A stretch of DNA of 12,624 nt from a bacterium UBP1_UBA4771 (GTDB lineage: Bacteria; Krumholzibacteriota; Krumholzibacteriia; Krumholzibacteriales; Krumholzibacteriaceae), in NCBI GenBank assembly GCA_002403295.1, contig DHHN01000185.1, positions 1-12,624 of the forward strand, given 5' to 3'. How positions within the stretch are numbered: the first letter of the stretch is position 1; each line of letters starts with the position of its first letter. Below, piece by piece: positions 1 to 7,245 of this stretch. The notes below the pieces were generated by a model that made no database searches, was not told where the DNA came from, and worked only from the letters and a program-made list of their open reading frames with translations. The position numbers were made by a program, and so were the translations under genes.

Positions 1-1019
1 TCGTGTTTGATTCGCTGCGGCAGCGATTCGAACCCCGCCGCCGCCGTGCCGCCGTCGGCCATCGTTTTCTGCAGTTCGAGCAGCGAAACGAGCGTCGGGA
101 TGTCCGCTTCATCGGCAATGGAGCGGACGAGCCGATTGATAATGTCGTGGACGTCCCGGGCGACCGGTTCAGGGTTGTTCATCCGGGTGAAATCGAGCAT
201 GGTGTTCAGGAGCCACAACGGCTTGTTCCGGCCCGCGAGCGCGGCAACCCCCTGCCGCCAGAGTGCCAGCTCCTCGGCGCGCGCCGTGAAAAGGGATTCC
301 AGCAGATGCTGAAGATGCCGCTCCTTGTCGAGCGCGCCCGCGCCGGGATGGTCGTGTTCGACGACGGCCTGAAGGTGTTTTCCGAGCGACTCCGCCGAGC
401 GAGTGATGAGCGCCGAATTGCCCCGGCCGCCGCGTTCATCGCCCGACAGGTTCGGGTGATCGTTGACGCGCAGCTGCTGTTCGCTGGAGTCGCTTCCGGG
501 CCCGCGGCCCTCGCCGGGTGTCCCGTCGGCGCACTCGTCGAAGACACGGTAGGATATATTCGCGAATTCCGACTGCCACAGTTTGCCCACGATGTCGAGA
601 TGGGGCGACGGGCAGCAGATTTCATTCCTGATCAGATCGACGAACTTCTCCAGTTCATCCGGATTCACCCCCGCCTGGAATATGATCTCGCCGACGCCGT
701 CCTTGTAGAGCAGGAAAGCGAGACTCTCCTTCTTCTCCCTGTTGTCGTAGACGGTCTCGCCGCGCCATTTTATCTGATACTGTTCGATGGTCAGCGACAG
801 TTCCTTTTCATCCCTGAAGAAAACGTGCAGCGCCTGGCGGAAGGCGTCACCGAATTTGCCCACGATGGGGCTGTTTCCGGCGTAAATCGTCTTCGCGTTG
901 AGGTATTTGGCGAGCGATACGAAGATCGAGCGCACCTTCTCGAGGCGGCGGGGATCGGCTCCGGCGCTCTCGCGTTCGCGAGGAGAATTGGGGGCGTTAT
1001 GAGTCTTTGCGCCGTTCAT
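1..1019 (-). CDS. Helical protein of unknown function, N-terminal part (runs off the left edge)
   Basis: The minus strand is open from an ATG at 1019 to the window edge, about 339 codons without a stop, with protein-like composition. The opposite strand over the same span gives an arginine-rich low-complexity translation. Residues 1-25 are polar and variable. Residues 26-160 form a compact region with the segments KYLNAKTIYA (38-47), KWRGETVYDN (84-93) and ESLAFLLYKDGV (98-109). Residues 165-205 are a Gly/Asp/Ser-rich linker, and the rest looks helical. It reminds me of the N-terminal region of HEAT-repeat proteins in GC-rich Gram-negatives, but any repeats would lie outside the window and I assign no function. 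An in-frame ATG at 1079 is the alternative start; neither has a clear Shine-Dalgarno. A sigma-54-like element at 1035-1051 would place transcription start near 1024, which favours 1019. The gene follows the glycosyltransferase on the same strand after about 136 nt. Confidence 0.75.
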   Translation of the reverse strand, partial: MNGAKTHNAPNSPRERESAGADPRRLEKVRSIFVSLAKYLNAKTIYAGNSPIVGKFGDAFRQALHVFFRDEKELSLTIEQYQIKWRGETVYDNREKKESLAFLLYKDGVGEIIFQAGVNPDELEKFVDLIRNEICCPSPHLDIVGKLWQSEFANISYRVFDECADGTPGEGRGPGSDSSEQQLRVNDHPNLSGDERGGRGNSALITRSAESLGKHLQAVVEHDHPGAGALDKERHLQHLLESLFTARAEELALWRQGVAALAGRNKPLWLLNTMLDFTRMNNPEPVARDVHDIINRLVRSIADEADIPTLVSLLELQKTMADGGTAAAGFESLPQRIKH

Positions 1020-1034
1020 GGAACCATTATTTAT

Positions 1035-1051
1035 TGCATCATGCGTGCCAA
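1035..1051 (-). promoter_or_regulatory. Candidate sigma-54 (-24/-12) promoter
   Basis: Read on the minus strand the sequence is TTGGCACGCATGATGCA. It matches the RpoN consensus TGGCACG-N4-TTGCA at all but one defined base, and the GG and GC dinucleotides are the required 12 nt apart. The predicted start of transcription is near 1024, only about 5 nt before the ATG at 1019, so the message would be nearly leaderless. That is unusual and lowers confidence. Confidence 0.35.
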
Positions 1052-1136
1052 CGCGCGGGCGTCGGGGCACAATGCGCATGCTATTTTGAAGGGGAGACCC
1101 GAGAGAGCCGCAATGGCGAGCGCCGACGAGCCATGT

Positions 1137-1158
1137 TGAAGGGGCGGTTATCCCTTCA
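1137..1158 (-). terminator. Hairpin overlapping the glycosyltransferase stop codon
   Basis: A perfect 7-bp inverted repeat (TGAAGGG at 1137-1143, CCCTTCA at 1152-1158) has an 8-nt loop. On the minus strand its first arm starts with the TGA stop of the glycosyltransferase gene. There is no T-tract after it, so it is not a classical intrinsic terminator. It could be an mRNA-stabilising or weak termination hairpin, or chance. Confidence 0.3.
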
Positions 1159-2259
1159 GGTCGCGAGCACCTCGTCGTAGATGGTTTCGATGCGCGCGAG
1201 CATCGATTCCATGCCGAACTTCTCCGCGCACAGCCGGCGGCCGGCCGCTCCCATGGCCGCGGCGAGCCCGGCGTCTCGAAGGAGCCTGCCGATCCGCTCC
1301 GCCATGGCTTGGTGATCGCCCGGGGCGACGAGATAGCCGTTCACGCCGTCCTCGACGGCCTCGGGCACGCCGCCGACGCGCGTCGCGACGATCGGTTTCG
1401 AGAGCGCCATGTATTCGAGCAGCGCCATCGGCAGCCCTTCCCGCTTCGAGCTCAGCACGGCGACGTCGAGGATCGACGCGATCTCGAAGGCGTCCGATCT
1501 GAACCCCGTGAAACGGCACCGTTCCGCGATTCCCAGCGCGGCCGCTCTCGCTATGAGCGGCTCCATCTCGGTTCCGCCGCCGACGACGAGAAATCGCGCG
1601 TCCGGCGCCGTCTTCGAGACCTCGCGCGCGGCCGCGAGAAACGTTTCGACGGACTTTTCCGGCCTGAGACCCGCCACGATACCCACGAGGCGGCCGTCCG
1701 CCGGCAGGCCGAGCGCGTCTTTCACTCGGGCCCGAGGGGCCGACGGGCCGGCACTCAGGTCGATGCCGTTATGCACGGTGACGATCTTCGTCGATATGCC
1801 GGCCCGTTTTCCGACGAGAGAGGCCCGTTCGTATTCGGAAACCGCGATGACCTTGTCGGAAAGGACCGTTATCAGTCTCTGCGCCGCCCTCTCCCGCGCG
1901 GAGTGTTTCTGCCCGTGCACGTGGGCGATGACGGCCGGGCCGCCGGCGATCCTGCCGATGACGTTTCCCCAGACGTTGGAGCCCATCTTGTGCGCGTGGA
2001 TGAGGGCGATCTTCCGTTTCCGGATCGTCCGCGCGAGCGGCGCGAACTTGCCGATATCGAGCGGCCGCGATCGGCCGAGAACGAAATACTCCACGGCGCT
2101 CTCCTTCAAGATCTCTTCGAGAGGGCCGCCGCTTCGCGTCGCGCAGAGGAGGGGGGAGTACCGGCTCGAGCGCGCGAGGCCGGCCGCGATCCGAACCGCG
2201 ACCGTCTCGGCTCCCGCCCGTTCGAGGTGATCGATCAGGATCAGTACGTTTTTCTTCAT
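1156..2259 (-). CDS. Glycosyltransferase family 4 (GT-B fold)
   Basis: The 367-residue protein would transfer a sugar from an activated donor onto a glycan or lipid-linked acceptor at the cytoplasmic face of the membrane. The N terminus reads MKKNVLILIDHLERAGAE, the usual first strand and acceptor-side loop of GT4 enzymes. The C-terminal half has the donor-binding block EGLPMALLE (E274 and E282, the E-x7-E motif), followed by KPIVATRVGGVPEAV and NGYLV. The length is normal for the family. I chose the ATG at 2259 because the conserved fold begins there; GGAG lies 12 nt upstream. An ATG at 2271 directly abuts that GGAG, and the upstream extension to 2385 is unlike any GT4 and overlaps the divergent gene. 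Donor and acceptor cannot be deduced. The divergent neighbour is a glucuronyl C5-epimerase-family gene, so a uronic-acid-containing polymer is a reasonable guess. Confidence 0.9.
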   Translation of the reverse strand: MKKNVLILIDHLERAGAETVAVRIAAGLARSSRYSPLLCATRSGGPLEEILKESAVEYFVLGRSRPLDIGKFAPLARTIRKRKIALIHAHKMGSNVWGNVIGRIAGGPAVIAHVHGQKHSARERAAQRLITVLSDKVIAVSEYERASLVGKRAGISTKIVTVHNGIDLSAGPSAPRARVKDALGLPADGRLVGIVAGLRPEKSVETFLAAAREVSKTAPDARFLVVGGGTEMEPLIARAAALGIAERCRFTGFRSDAFEIASILDVAVLSSKREGLPMALLEYMALSKPIVATRVGGVPEAVEDGVNGYLVAPGDHQAMAERIGRLLRDAGLAAAMGAAGRRLCAEKFGMESMLARIETIYDEVLAT

Positions 2260-2338
2260 CGGTTCGCGCATCTCCGTGCTAGAGTATAGCAACTGCGGTC
2301 GCGATCCGCGCACACCGTTTTTCGAAGCTGCGGTCGGC
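2260..2338. promoter_or_regulatory. Divergent promoter region between glycosyltransferase and epimerase genes
   Basis: These 79 bases separate two divergent starts. On the minus strand TATACT (2288-2283) is a good -10 hexamer and would give a leader of about 17 nt for the glycosyltransferase; no good -35 is visible. On the plus strand the same AT-rich spot offers only weak -10 candidates (TAGAGT, TATAGC). The two genes may share this control region. Confidence 0.4.
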
Positions 2339-3289
2339 ATGAACGTGAAGGCGTATCGATCCCTCCTGCGCAGATGGCTCGGCATAACGGCCGGCGCGAG
2401 CTACTACCACGTCGACCAGCCGGTCGGCAAACGCTTCGATCGGTCGTCGGTCAAAGGCTACTACAACGATCTCACGGGAAAAGCCGACTGGCGCGGAGAA
2501 GCGGACGAAGCGGGGATGCCGGTCAACGTTCTGACCAACGGGGAGAGGGTCTATTTTCCGATCACCATCGCGCAGATGGCGCTCGGGGTCCACGACCGCT
2601 GGCTGGAGACCGGCCGGGCCGATTTGCGGGAGAGGTTCATTGCCCTCGCCGGATGGCTCGAGCGCAATCAGGATGAGCGCGGCGGCTGGAACAACCCGTG
2701 GATCCATCTGCGGCCTTCGTGCGTCTCCGGCTATTCGGCGATGGCGCAGGGGCAGGGGATATCCGTCCTCGTTCGCTCCCATACGCTCGCCGCAGGAGAC
2801 CACCCGCTCGACCGGGCCCGGCGCGCATTCGAGCTGCTCGTGCGGCCCGTCGAGAGCGGCGGATGCTCCTATCTCGAGGGCGGGAACCTCTATCTCGAGG
2901 AATACCCCGAGCGCCCAAGAAGCACGGTGCTGAACGGCTGGGTGTTCGCCGCCTTCGGGCTGCACGATCTATCGCTCGCGACGAGGGACGCGGCAGTCGA
3001 GGACGCATTGACGCAAACGCTCGCCACCATCGCGAGGGAGATCCCGGCGTACGATTGCGGCTACTGGTCGCTGTACGATCGCCGCGGCGCCATGGCGAGC
3101 CCCTTCTACCACCGGCTGCACGTCGCCCTGCTCGACGCGTTGCACGCGATCACCGGTGTCGCGGCCTTCGACGAGTATTCCGCCCTGTGGCGGGGGTACG
3201 AGGGAAGGATGCTCAATAGAAGCAGGGCCCTCATCGTGAAGATGCGGCAGAAGCTCAAGAACCCGGAACGCGTGGCGATCGCGCGCTGA
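2339..3289 (+). CDS. D-glucuronyl C5-epimerase-family protein
   Basis: The 316-residue protein matches the C-terminal catalytic domain of D-glucuronyl C5-epimerases, which convert D-glucuronic to L-iduronic acid within a polymer. In order it shows YFPITIAQMALGVHD (72-86), AQGQGISVLVRS (136-147), LEEYPERPRSTVLNGWVF (186-203), YWSLYDRR (242-249) and FYHRLHVALLDALHAITG (256-273). Tyr189, Tyr246 and Tyr257 fall at positions equivalent to the catalytic-site tyrosines of the animal heparan-sulfate epimerase (in EEYP, YDLR and YHxxH contexts). No signal peptide is visible, so the enzyme is probably cytoplasmic or exported by another route. The start at 2339 is chosen because family similarity begins soon after; upstream codons to 2276 look non-coding. 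No strong ribosome-binding site is seen. Its 3' end overlaps the convergent zinc-ribbon gene by 35 bp. The polymer acted on is unknown. Confidence 0.85.
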   Translation: MNVKAYRSLLRRWLGITAGASYYHVDQPVGKRFDRSSVKGYYNDLTGKADWRGEADEAGMPVNVLTNGERVYFPITIAQMALGVHDRWLETGRADLRERFIALAGWLERNQDERGGWNNPWIHLRPSCVSGYSAMAQGQGISVLVRSHTLAAGDHPLDRARRAFELLVRPVESGGCSYLEGGNLYLEEYPERPRSTVLNGWVFAAFGLHDLSLATRDAAVEDALTQTLATIAREIPAYDCGYWSLYDRRGAMASPFYHRLHVALLDALHAITGVAAFDEYSALWRGYEGRMLNRSRALIVKMRQKLKNPERVAIAR

Positions 3290-4142
3290 ATCGATGCTCC
3301 CCGGTCCTCTCGACGAGCCGCTCCGAAATCCAGAACCCGCCGATGACGCTCACGAGCGAGGTGCCGCGCTGGTGGAACGGAAACTCCACGAGCCGCGGCG
3401 GCCGCGCCGGCTCGAGGTGTATCCGTTCGAGAAAGTCGCCGTTGCTCTGGAGCGATTCGCCGAGCGTCGCGAAAAAGATGAAATCCATCAGAGCGGCGGC
3501 CTCCTCGACGCGGAGCGCGCAGAGCACGGGCTCGCCGGCGCCGTCCGAGCGTTCGATCGAGAAGGGCGGCTGCGCACGCGTGAGGAGGCGCCCGACCTTG
3601 AGATAGGCGTACGTGTTGAGCGACTTGAACGCGGGAATGAAAATCCGGAGCGTCCCGAGGTCCTCGAGTCTCGCCGTGATATGGCGGATCTCGTTCTGCG
3701 CGGGGGGACGCTTCGCGTTCGCCGCCTCGGCGGCGAGGCGCGAGCGCGCGAGCCCGGCATCGGAGGCGGGATCGGGGATGGCGAGCGGGTCGAGCCCGGA
3801 TACCCCGGATCGGCCGGCGCCGCGTTCGGCGGCCGCGTGCGCCTCGAGGATCGCCGTGCTCGCGTCCCGGAGCGCCGCGACCGCTTCCTCTATCCGCCGC
3901 CGGAGCGCGGCCCCGTCGACGTCCGCGATCCAGAACGGGAGCCAGACGATTTCGTCGCGGGGGGACCGCGTTTCCCCGGAAGCGGTCGCCCGGTAGACCG
4001 TCACCGGCTCGAGCGCATCGGCGCCGAGCACCCAGTAGCGAAAGCACGCGGGACACTGGAAGGTCACGAGCTGCCCCATGACGGGAAGCTCCGATCCGCA
4101 GTGGCCGCACCGCAGAGGCTTCAGGCCGAGCTCTTCGGACAT
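3255..4142 (-). CDS. Zinc-ribbon protein, soluble, fourth gene of the SPFH operon
   Basis: The 295-residue protein begins with a zinc ribbon (C12/C15 and C30/C33). It then has VWLPFWIADVDG (PFW at 69-71), a charged helical stretch rich in Ala/Arg/Glu (about 78-145), and RIFIPAFKSLNTYAYLKVG (166-184). The PFW and P-[VA]-[YF] signatures recur in the two upstream proteins, so the three look like divergent paralogues. This one lacks their C-terminal membrane segment and should be cytoplasmic unless tethered by partners. The ATG at 4142 follows the upstream stop by 1 nt, and GAGGAA inside the upstream gene's end serves as ribosome-binding site, indicating translational coupling. The 3' end overlaps the convergent epimerase gene. 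The likely role is an accessory subunit of an SPFH-centred membrane complex; the biochemical activity is unknown. Confidence 0.85.
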   Translation of the reverse strand: MSEELGLKPLRCGHCGSELPVMGQLVTFQCPACFRYWVLGADALEPVTVYRATASGETRSPRDEIVWLPFWIADVDGAALRRRIEEAVAALRDASTAILEAHAAAERGAGRSGVSGLDPLAIPDPASDAGLARSRLAAEAANAKRPPAQNEIRHITARLEDLGTLRIFIPAFKSLNTYAYLKVGRLLTRAQPPFSIERSDGAGEPVLCALRVEEAAALMDFIFFATLGESLQSNGDFLERIHLEPARPPRLVEFPFHQRGTSLVSVIGGFWISERLVERTGEHRFSARSPRVPGS

Positions 4143-4143
4143 G

Positions 4144-5196
4144 TCATTCCTCGCTTCCGAGGAGCATTCTCAACCGGCACGAGATCCATTCGTGCGGCGG
4201 GAGAAAGGCCCTCGCGTGAACGGTATCGAGGGCGTACAGGGCGACGACCGGCGCCGCGACGAGCGGGAGCCACGCGGCGGCGAGCGCGGCGAGCGCGGCG
4301 GGCGCGAAAAAGAGCCTCCGCGTGTTCACCCGTTTCGGCGCGGGCGCCTCGCCGCGAACGACGAGGCCGCTGCAACCGTCGACCGTGACGATATAGATGC
4401 GCTCCCCGTGGCGGTAGCGCAGGATGTACACGGGGTAGTAGTACAGCGAGAAGGCGTCGTCGAAGAGGTGGAACCGGCTCGCCCGAACCCTCGTCGCGGC
4501 GGCGGTCGCGAAGTGCACGATGTAGCCCATGGCGTCCCGCCGCGCCGCCCGCTCGCTCCGCGTGGGGAGAGCGATCGGGTGCTCGCGCCGCCGTTTCGCA
4601 TCGAGCACGTCCCACTCCAGAAAGTCCGTGCGGAACGATATGCCCTGAAGACCGAGGCAGGGAAGCACGCACGCCGGAGCGCTCCAGTCGATGCGCTTGA
4701 AGAGAAGCCGCGAGTAGGGCGAGCGCTCCTCGCGCATCGTCGAGCGAACGTCGCTCGAACGGGGATCCTCGGAGGCGACCTCGACGCGCACGACTTTCGT
4801 GCGTTCGCCCGAGAGCCATCCCATGACCCGGCCGCGCAGCCGCCAGAAGGGGACGTGGACGAGCCGTTGATCCATGATCGCGGCGTCGCGCGCCCGGAGG
4901 CGCCCGCCCGATTCCTCCGATATCCAGCGGATCGCGGCGAGCCGCGCCTTGCCGGGCGTGATCTCGGGCTCGAGAATGAAGCTTTGCGTGCCGCGTGGCG
5001 CCGCGACGAGGAGCGCCGAGTTGCAGTAGATGCACCGGACGCTTCGCTCGCCCTCGTGGACGCGGAGCGTTCCGCCGCAGTTGGGGCACGTCGCGCCGAA
5101 GGCGAGGGCGCGATCGCCGGCTTTCGCCGCGCGCCGGGGAGCCCCGCGCGCCGCGACCGGCGGCCGTTCCACGATGCCCGGTTCCACGGCCGTCAT
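4144..5196 (-). CDS. Zinc-ribbon membrane protein, third gene of the SPFH operon
   Basis: The 350-residue protein has a zinc ribbon at C37/C40 and C55/C58 after a basic Ala/Arg-rich leader. Next come HVPFWRLRG (PFW at 116-118), a middle domain, and YYYPVYILRYRHGERIY (252-268) leading to a VDG-x2-G turn. A hydrophobic stretch at about 295-323 can form one long or two short membrane helices, followed by a short polar tail. This order (zinc ribbon, PFW domain, P-V-Y beta region, membrane anchor) is shared with the 230-residue neighbour. The start at 5196 is chosen because its ATG overlaps the upstream stop as ATGA with GAAGGG just before it; longer extensions upstream are arginine-rich and overlap the previous gene. 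Family similarity is to poorly characterised bacterial zinc-ribbon membrane proteins of the YdjG type. Function is inferred only from context. Confidence 0.85.
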   Translation of the reverse strand: MTAVEPGIVERPPVAARGAPRRAAKAGDRALAFGATCPNCGGTLRVHEGERSVRCIYCNSALLVAAPRGTQSFILEPEITPGKARLAAIRWISEESGGRLRARDAAIMDQRLVHVPFWRLRGRVMGWLSGERTKVVRVEVASEDPRSSDVRSTMREERSPYSRLLFKRIDWSAPACVLPCLGLQGISFRTDFLEWDVLDAKRRREHPIALPTRSERAARRDAMGYIVHFATAAATRVRASRFHLFDDAFSLYYYPVYILRYRHGERIYIVTVDGCSGLVVRGEAPAPKRVNTRRLFFAPAALAALAAAWLPLVAAPVVALYALDTVHARAFLPPHEWISCRLRMLLGSEE

Positions 5197-5885
5197 CCCT
5201 TCGCGCGCTCGCGGAGCGCGAAAACGCAATAGCCCGCCGTCGCCGCCGCGGCGACGGCCGCGAGCGACCCGAAGAGGCCGGGCGTCATCTTCGCGAGCGC
5301 GAAGTATCCGGCGAAGAGCGCCGCCCCCGCGACGACCTGCCCGGCGCCCGCGCGCCGCGGACGCTCGGGGGGCAGCTTCTCCGCGACGATCTGCCAGCTC
5401 TCGCCGACGACCGCGGCGCGGCCGCGCCATTCGCCGGCTTCGTACTTCATCGAATACACGGGGAGATGCAGCACCCGCGCCGCCCGGGGATCGATCTCCC
5501 GCGCGGGCGCGACTCGTTCCTTGACGGCCGCTTCGTCGAAGAAATCGTATTTTCCCGCGGGAGGATACGGAGACGATTCGCGCGCGGGCCAGACCCGCGC
5601 GGCCGGCGCGAGCGTCAGCCGTCCGTCATCCGCCTCGATCATCGAAAAGGGAACGTACGAGAAATCGATCTCGACGCGCGTCGGCGGGCGGCGATTCTTT
5701 TCCGCGAGATGCGATCGCAACGACGCCTCGGCCATCCTGTCGTCGCGCGTATGGGTGAGGACGAGGCGCTCGACGTCCTTCGGCTGCTCGAGCGCGAGGG
5801 AGGCCCCGCAGAAGGAGCAGGCGAGCAACGCCTCGCCGGGCTCGAGTCGATTTTCTCCGCCGCAGAGGCTGCAATGAACGAACAC
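5193..5885 (-). CDS. Zinc-ribbon membrane protein, second gene of the SPFH operon
   Basis: The 230-residue protein starts with a zinc ribbon (C5/C8 and C23/C26). It continues with FSYVPFSMIEADDG (PF at 79-80) and VLHLPVYSMKYEAGEW (PVY at 142-144), and ends in two predicted membrane helices (about 182-200 and 205-224) with a short basic tail. The start is GTG at 5885, preceded at short distance by GGGTGG. It lies 43 nt after the SPFH stop and overlaps the next gene by 4 nt (ATGA). The zinc ribbon would face the cytoplasm if the two helices form a hairpin. It may recruit the SPFH protein to the membrane, by analogy with YdjG and YdjI in Bacillus; this is inference from shared architecture, not proven similarity. 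Confidence 0.85.
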   Translation of the reverse strand: MFVHCSLCGGENRLEPGEALLACSFCGASLALEQPKDVERLVLTHTRDDRMAEASLRSHLAEKNRRPPTRVEIDFSYVPFSMIEADDGRLTLAPAARVWPARESSPYPPAGKYDFFDEAAVKERVAPAREIDPRAARVLHLPVYSMKYEAGEWRGRAAVVGESWQIVAEKLPPERPRRAGAGQVVAGAALFAGYFALAKMTPGLFGSLAAVAAAATAGYCVFALRERAKG

Positions 5886-5928
5886 GTGCCACCCGCTTCG
5901 AACGCGCGACCGCCGCGCCGCCCGGACG

Positions 5929-6987
5929 CTAGACCTTCTCTTTCTCGATCTTTCTACCGCAGCTCATGCAGAATTTCGCGCCGGCCGGAACCTCGGCCTT
6001 GCAGCCGGGACACGCGGTCGCGCGCGCGACCGCCGCGCCGCACGAGCCGCAGAATCGCGCATCCACCGGAAGCTCCGCGCGGCACTTCGGGCAGGCGGCG
6101 GCCTCCTTGACCGCGACCGAGCCGCCCTTCATCCCCTGAGCGAGCATTCCCGGTATCATGAAGCCGAGCCCGGCGCCGACGCCGATTCCCATTCCCCCGG
6201 CTGCCGCGGATCCCGCGTTACCCTCGCCGCCGCTCGCCGCGGCGTCGCCCATCGCCTTCGCCGCCTTGAACTTGAAGAAGTTGTCGAGGTCGCCGACCGC
6301 GCCGATGCCGCTTCGCTCGTCGATCATCTTCTGCACCTCGGGCGGGGGCGTGATGGAGCTCAAATAGAAGTTCTCGAGCTCCATGCCGTACGCGCGGAAG
6401 TCGCCGACGAGACGTTCCTTGATCTCGACGGCGAGCTCGTCGTACTGGCGCGGCAGGTCGAAGATCGTGTCGAGCTTCTCGCCGAAGAGGTCGTTCATGC
6501 GCGCCACGATCACGTCGCGGAGATAATCGCCGATCATATCGCTCGTATAGAAGCCCTGCGTGCCGACGACCGTGTTGATGAAGCGCGCGGGCTCCGTGAT
6601 CTTGAAGGTGTAGACGCCGAACGCGCGAAGCCGCACGAGGCCGAGCGTCGAGTCGGTGAACGCCACCGGATCCTTGGTGCCCCACTTCTGGTTGATGAAG
6701 TGCTTCATGTTGATGAAGAAGACCTCGGCGCGGAACGGGCTCTTGAACCCCCACGGGAGCGAGATGATCTTCGTGAGGATCGGGAGGTTCTTCGATGTGA
6801 GCGTATGCCGTCCGGGGCCGAAGGCGTCGAGCCCCTTGCCGTCCTTGAAGAAGACGGCCGTCTGGTTGTCGCGGACGATGAGCTGCGCGCCCCATTTGAT
6901 CTCCGCGGAGCCCTCGGGCGGTATGCGGTGTACGATCTCGTCGCCGCCGAGATCGAACCATTCGAGCACTTCCATGAACTGAGACAT
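5929..6987 (-). CDS. SPFH/Band-7 protein with two C-terminal zinc ribbons (YdjI-like)
   Basis: The 352-residue protein belongs to the SPFH-domain family often annotated as virion-core-like, YdjI being the Bacillus member. The opening reads MSQFMEVLEWFDLGGDEIV, followed by an SPFH core (about 30-225) with QTAVFFKDGKGLDAFGPGRH, PWGFKSPFRAEVFFIN and FYLSSITPPPEVQKMIDER near its end. A Gly/Ala/Met-rich hydrophobic linker (about 250-292) may contact membrane. Two zinc ribbons follow: C299/C302/C313/C316 and C326/C329/C340/C343. Relatives form oligomeric assemblies on the inner face of the membrane and take part in envelope-stress responses. The start at 6987 has GGGAGG 6 nt upstream. It is the first gene of a four-gene operon, and a sigma-54-like promoter at 7067-7083 would give a leader of about 69 nt. 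Confidence 0.92.
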   Translation of the reverse strand: MSQFMEVLEWFDLGGDEIVHRIPPEGSAEIKWGAQLIVRDNQTAVFFKDGKGLDAFGPGRHTLTSKNLPILTKIISLPWGFKSPFRAEVFFINMKHFINQKWGTKDPVAFTDSTLGLVRLRAFGVYTFKITEPARFINTVVGTQGFYTSDMIGDYLRDVIVARMNDLFGEKLDTIFDLPRQYDELAVEIKERLVGDFRAYGMELENFYLSSITPPPEVQKMIDERSGIGAVGDLDNFFKFKAAKAMGDAAASGGEGNAGSAAAGGMGIGVGAGLGFMIPGMLAQGMKGGSVAVKEAAACPKCRAELPVDARFCGSCGAAVARATACPGCKAEVPAGAKFCMSCGRKIEKEKV

Positions 6988-7066
6988 GTGAGCCTCCCGT
7001 CGCGAGCGTTCGATGGACCTTGTTCGTCGCGGGCGGCAACCCCGTCCGCCCGATGTACGGCGAACG

Positions 7067-7083
7067 AGCAAACGTGATGCCAA
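7067..7083 (-). promoter_or_regulatory. Candidate sigma-54 promoter of the SPFH operon
   Basis: On the minus strand the sequence TTGGCATCACGTTTGCT matches the RpoN consensus TTGGCACG-N4-TTGCT except for two bases before the spacer. The GG and GC dinucleotides have the exact 12-nt spacing. Predicted transcription start is near 7056, about 69 nt before the SPFH start codon. RpoN control would fit an envelope-stress operon: the E. coli psp operon is sigma-54 dependent through PspF. I found no convincing activator sites further upstream by eye. Confidence 0.45.
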
Positions 7084-7150
7084 ATCGACGGTTAGCACTG
7101 CAATGCCCATGCGAAGCGCCCGCGCCGACCGTCCCGCCCCGATATCCCGC

Positions 7151-7178
7151 TTTCAAAAAAGGAGATATGCGCTATACT
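7151..7178 (+). promoter_or_regulatory. Sigma-70-type promoter for the small membrane protein
   Basis: TTTCAA (7151-7156) and TATACT (7173-7178) are separated by 16 nt. The -10 is followed 2 nt later by CTCC, a pattern shared with three other promoters in the window. Transcription should begin near 7185, giving a leader of about 60 nt before the GTG at 7246. Confidence 0.5.
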
Positions 7179-7245
7179 GTCTCCGGGCGGGGAACGGCGG
7201 CGGAGATGCGGGCGCCTCGAGGTTCTGGCACGAAAGGAGTCGGAC

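Noticed and set aside
3..1139. Long plus-strand open frame of 378 codons at the left end
   Set aside because: Its composition is arginine-rich and featureless, and the minus strand over the same span is open with a protein-like sequence. It is the antisense shadow of that gene.
4078..6110. Long plus-strand frames over the zinc-ribbon operon (384 and 371 codons)
   Set aside because: They are antisense to genes with clear zinc ribbons, coupled starts and membrane helices, and are extremely Arg-rich.
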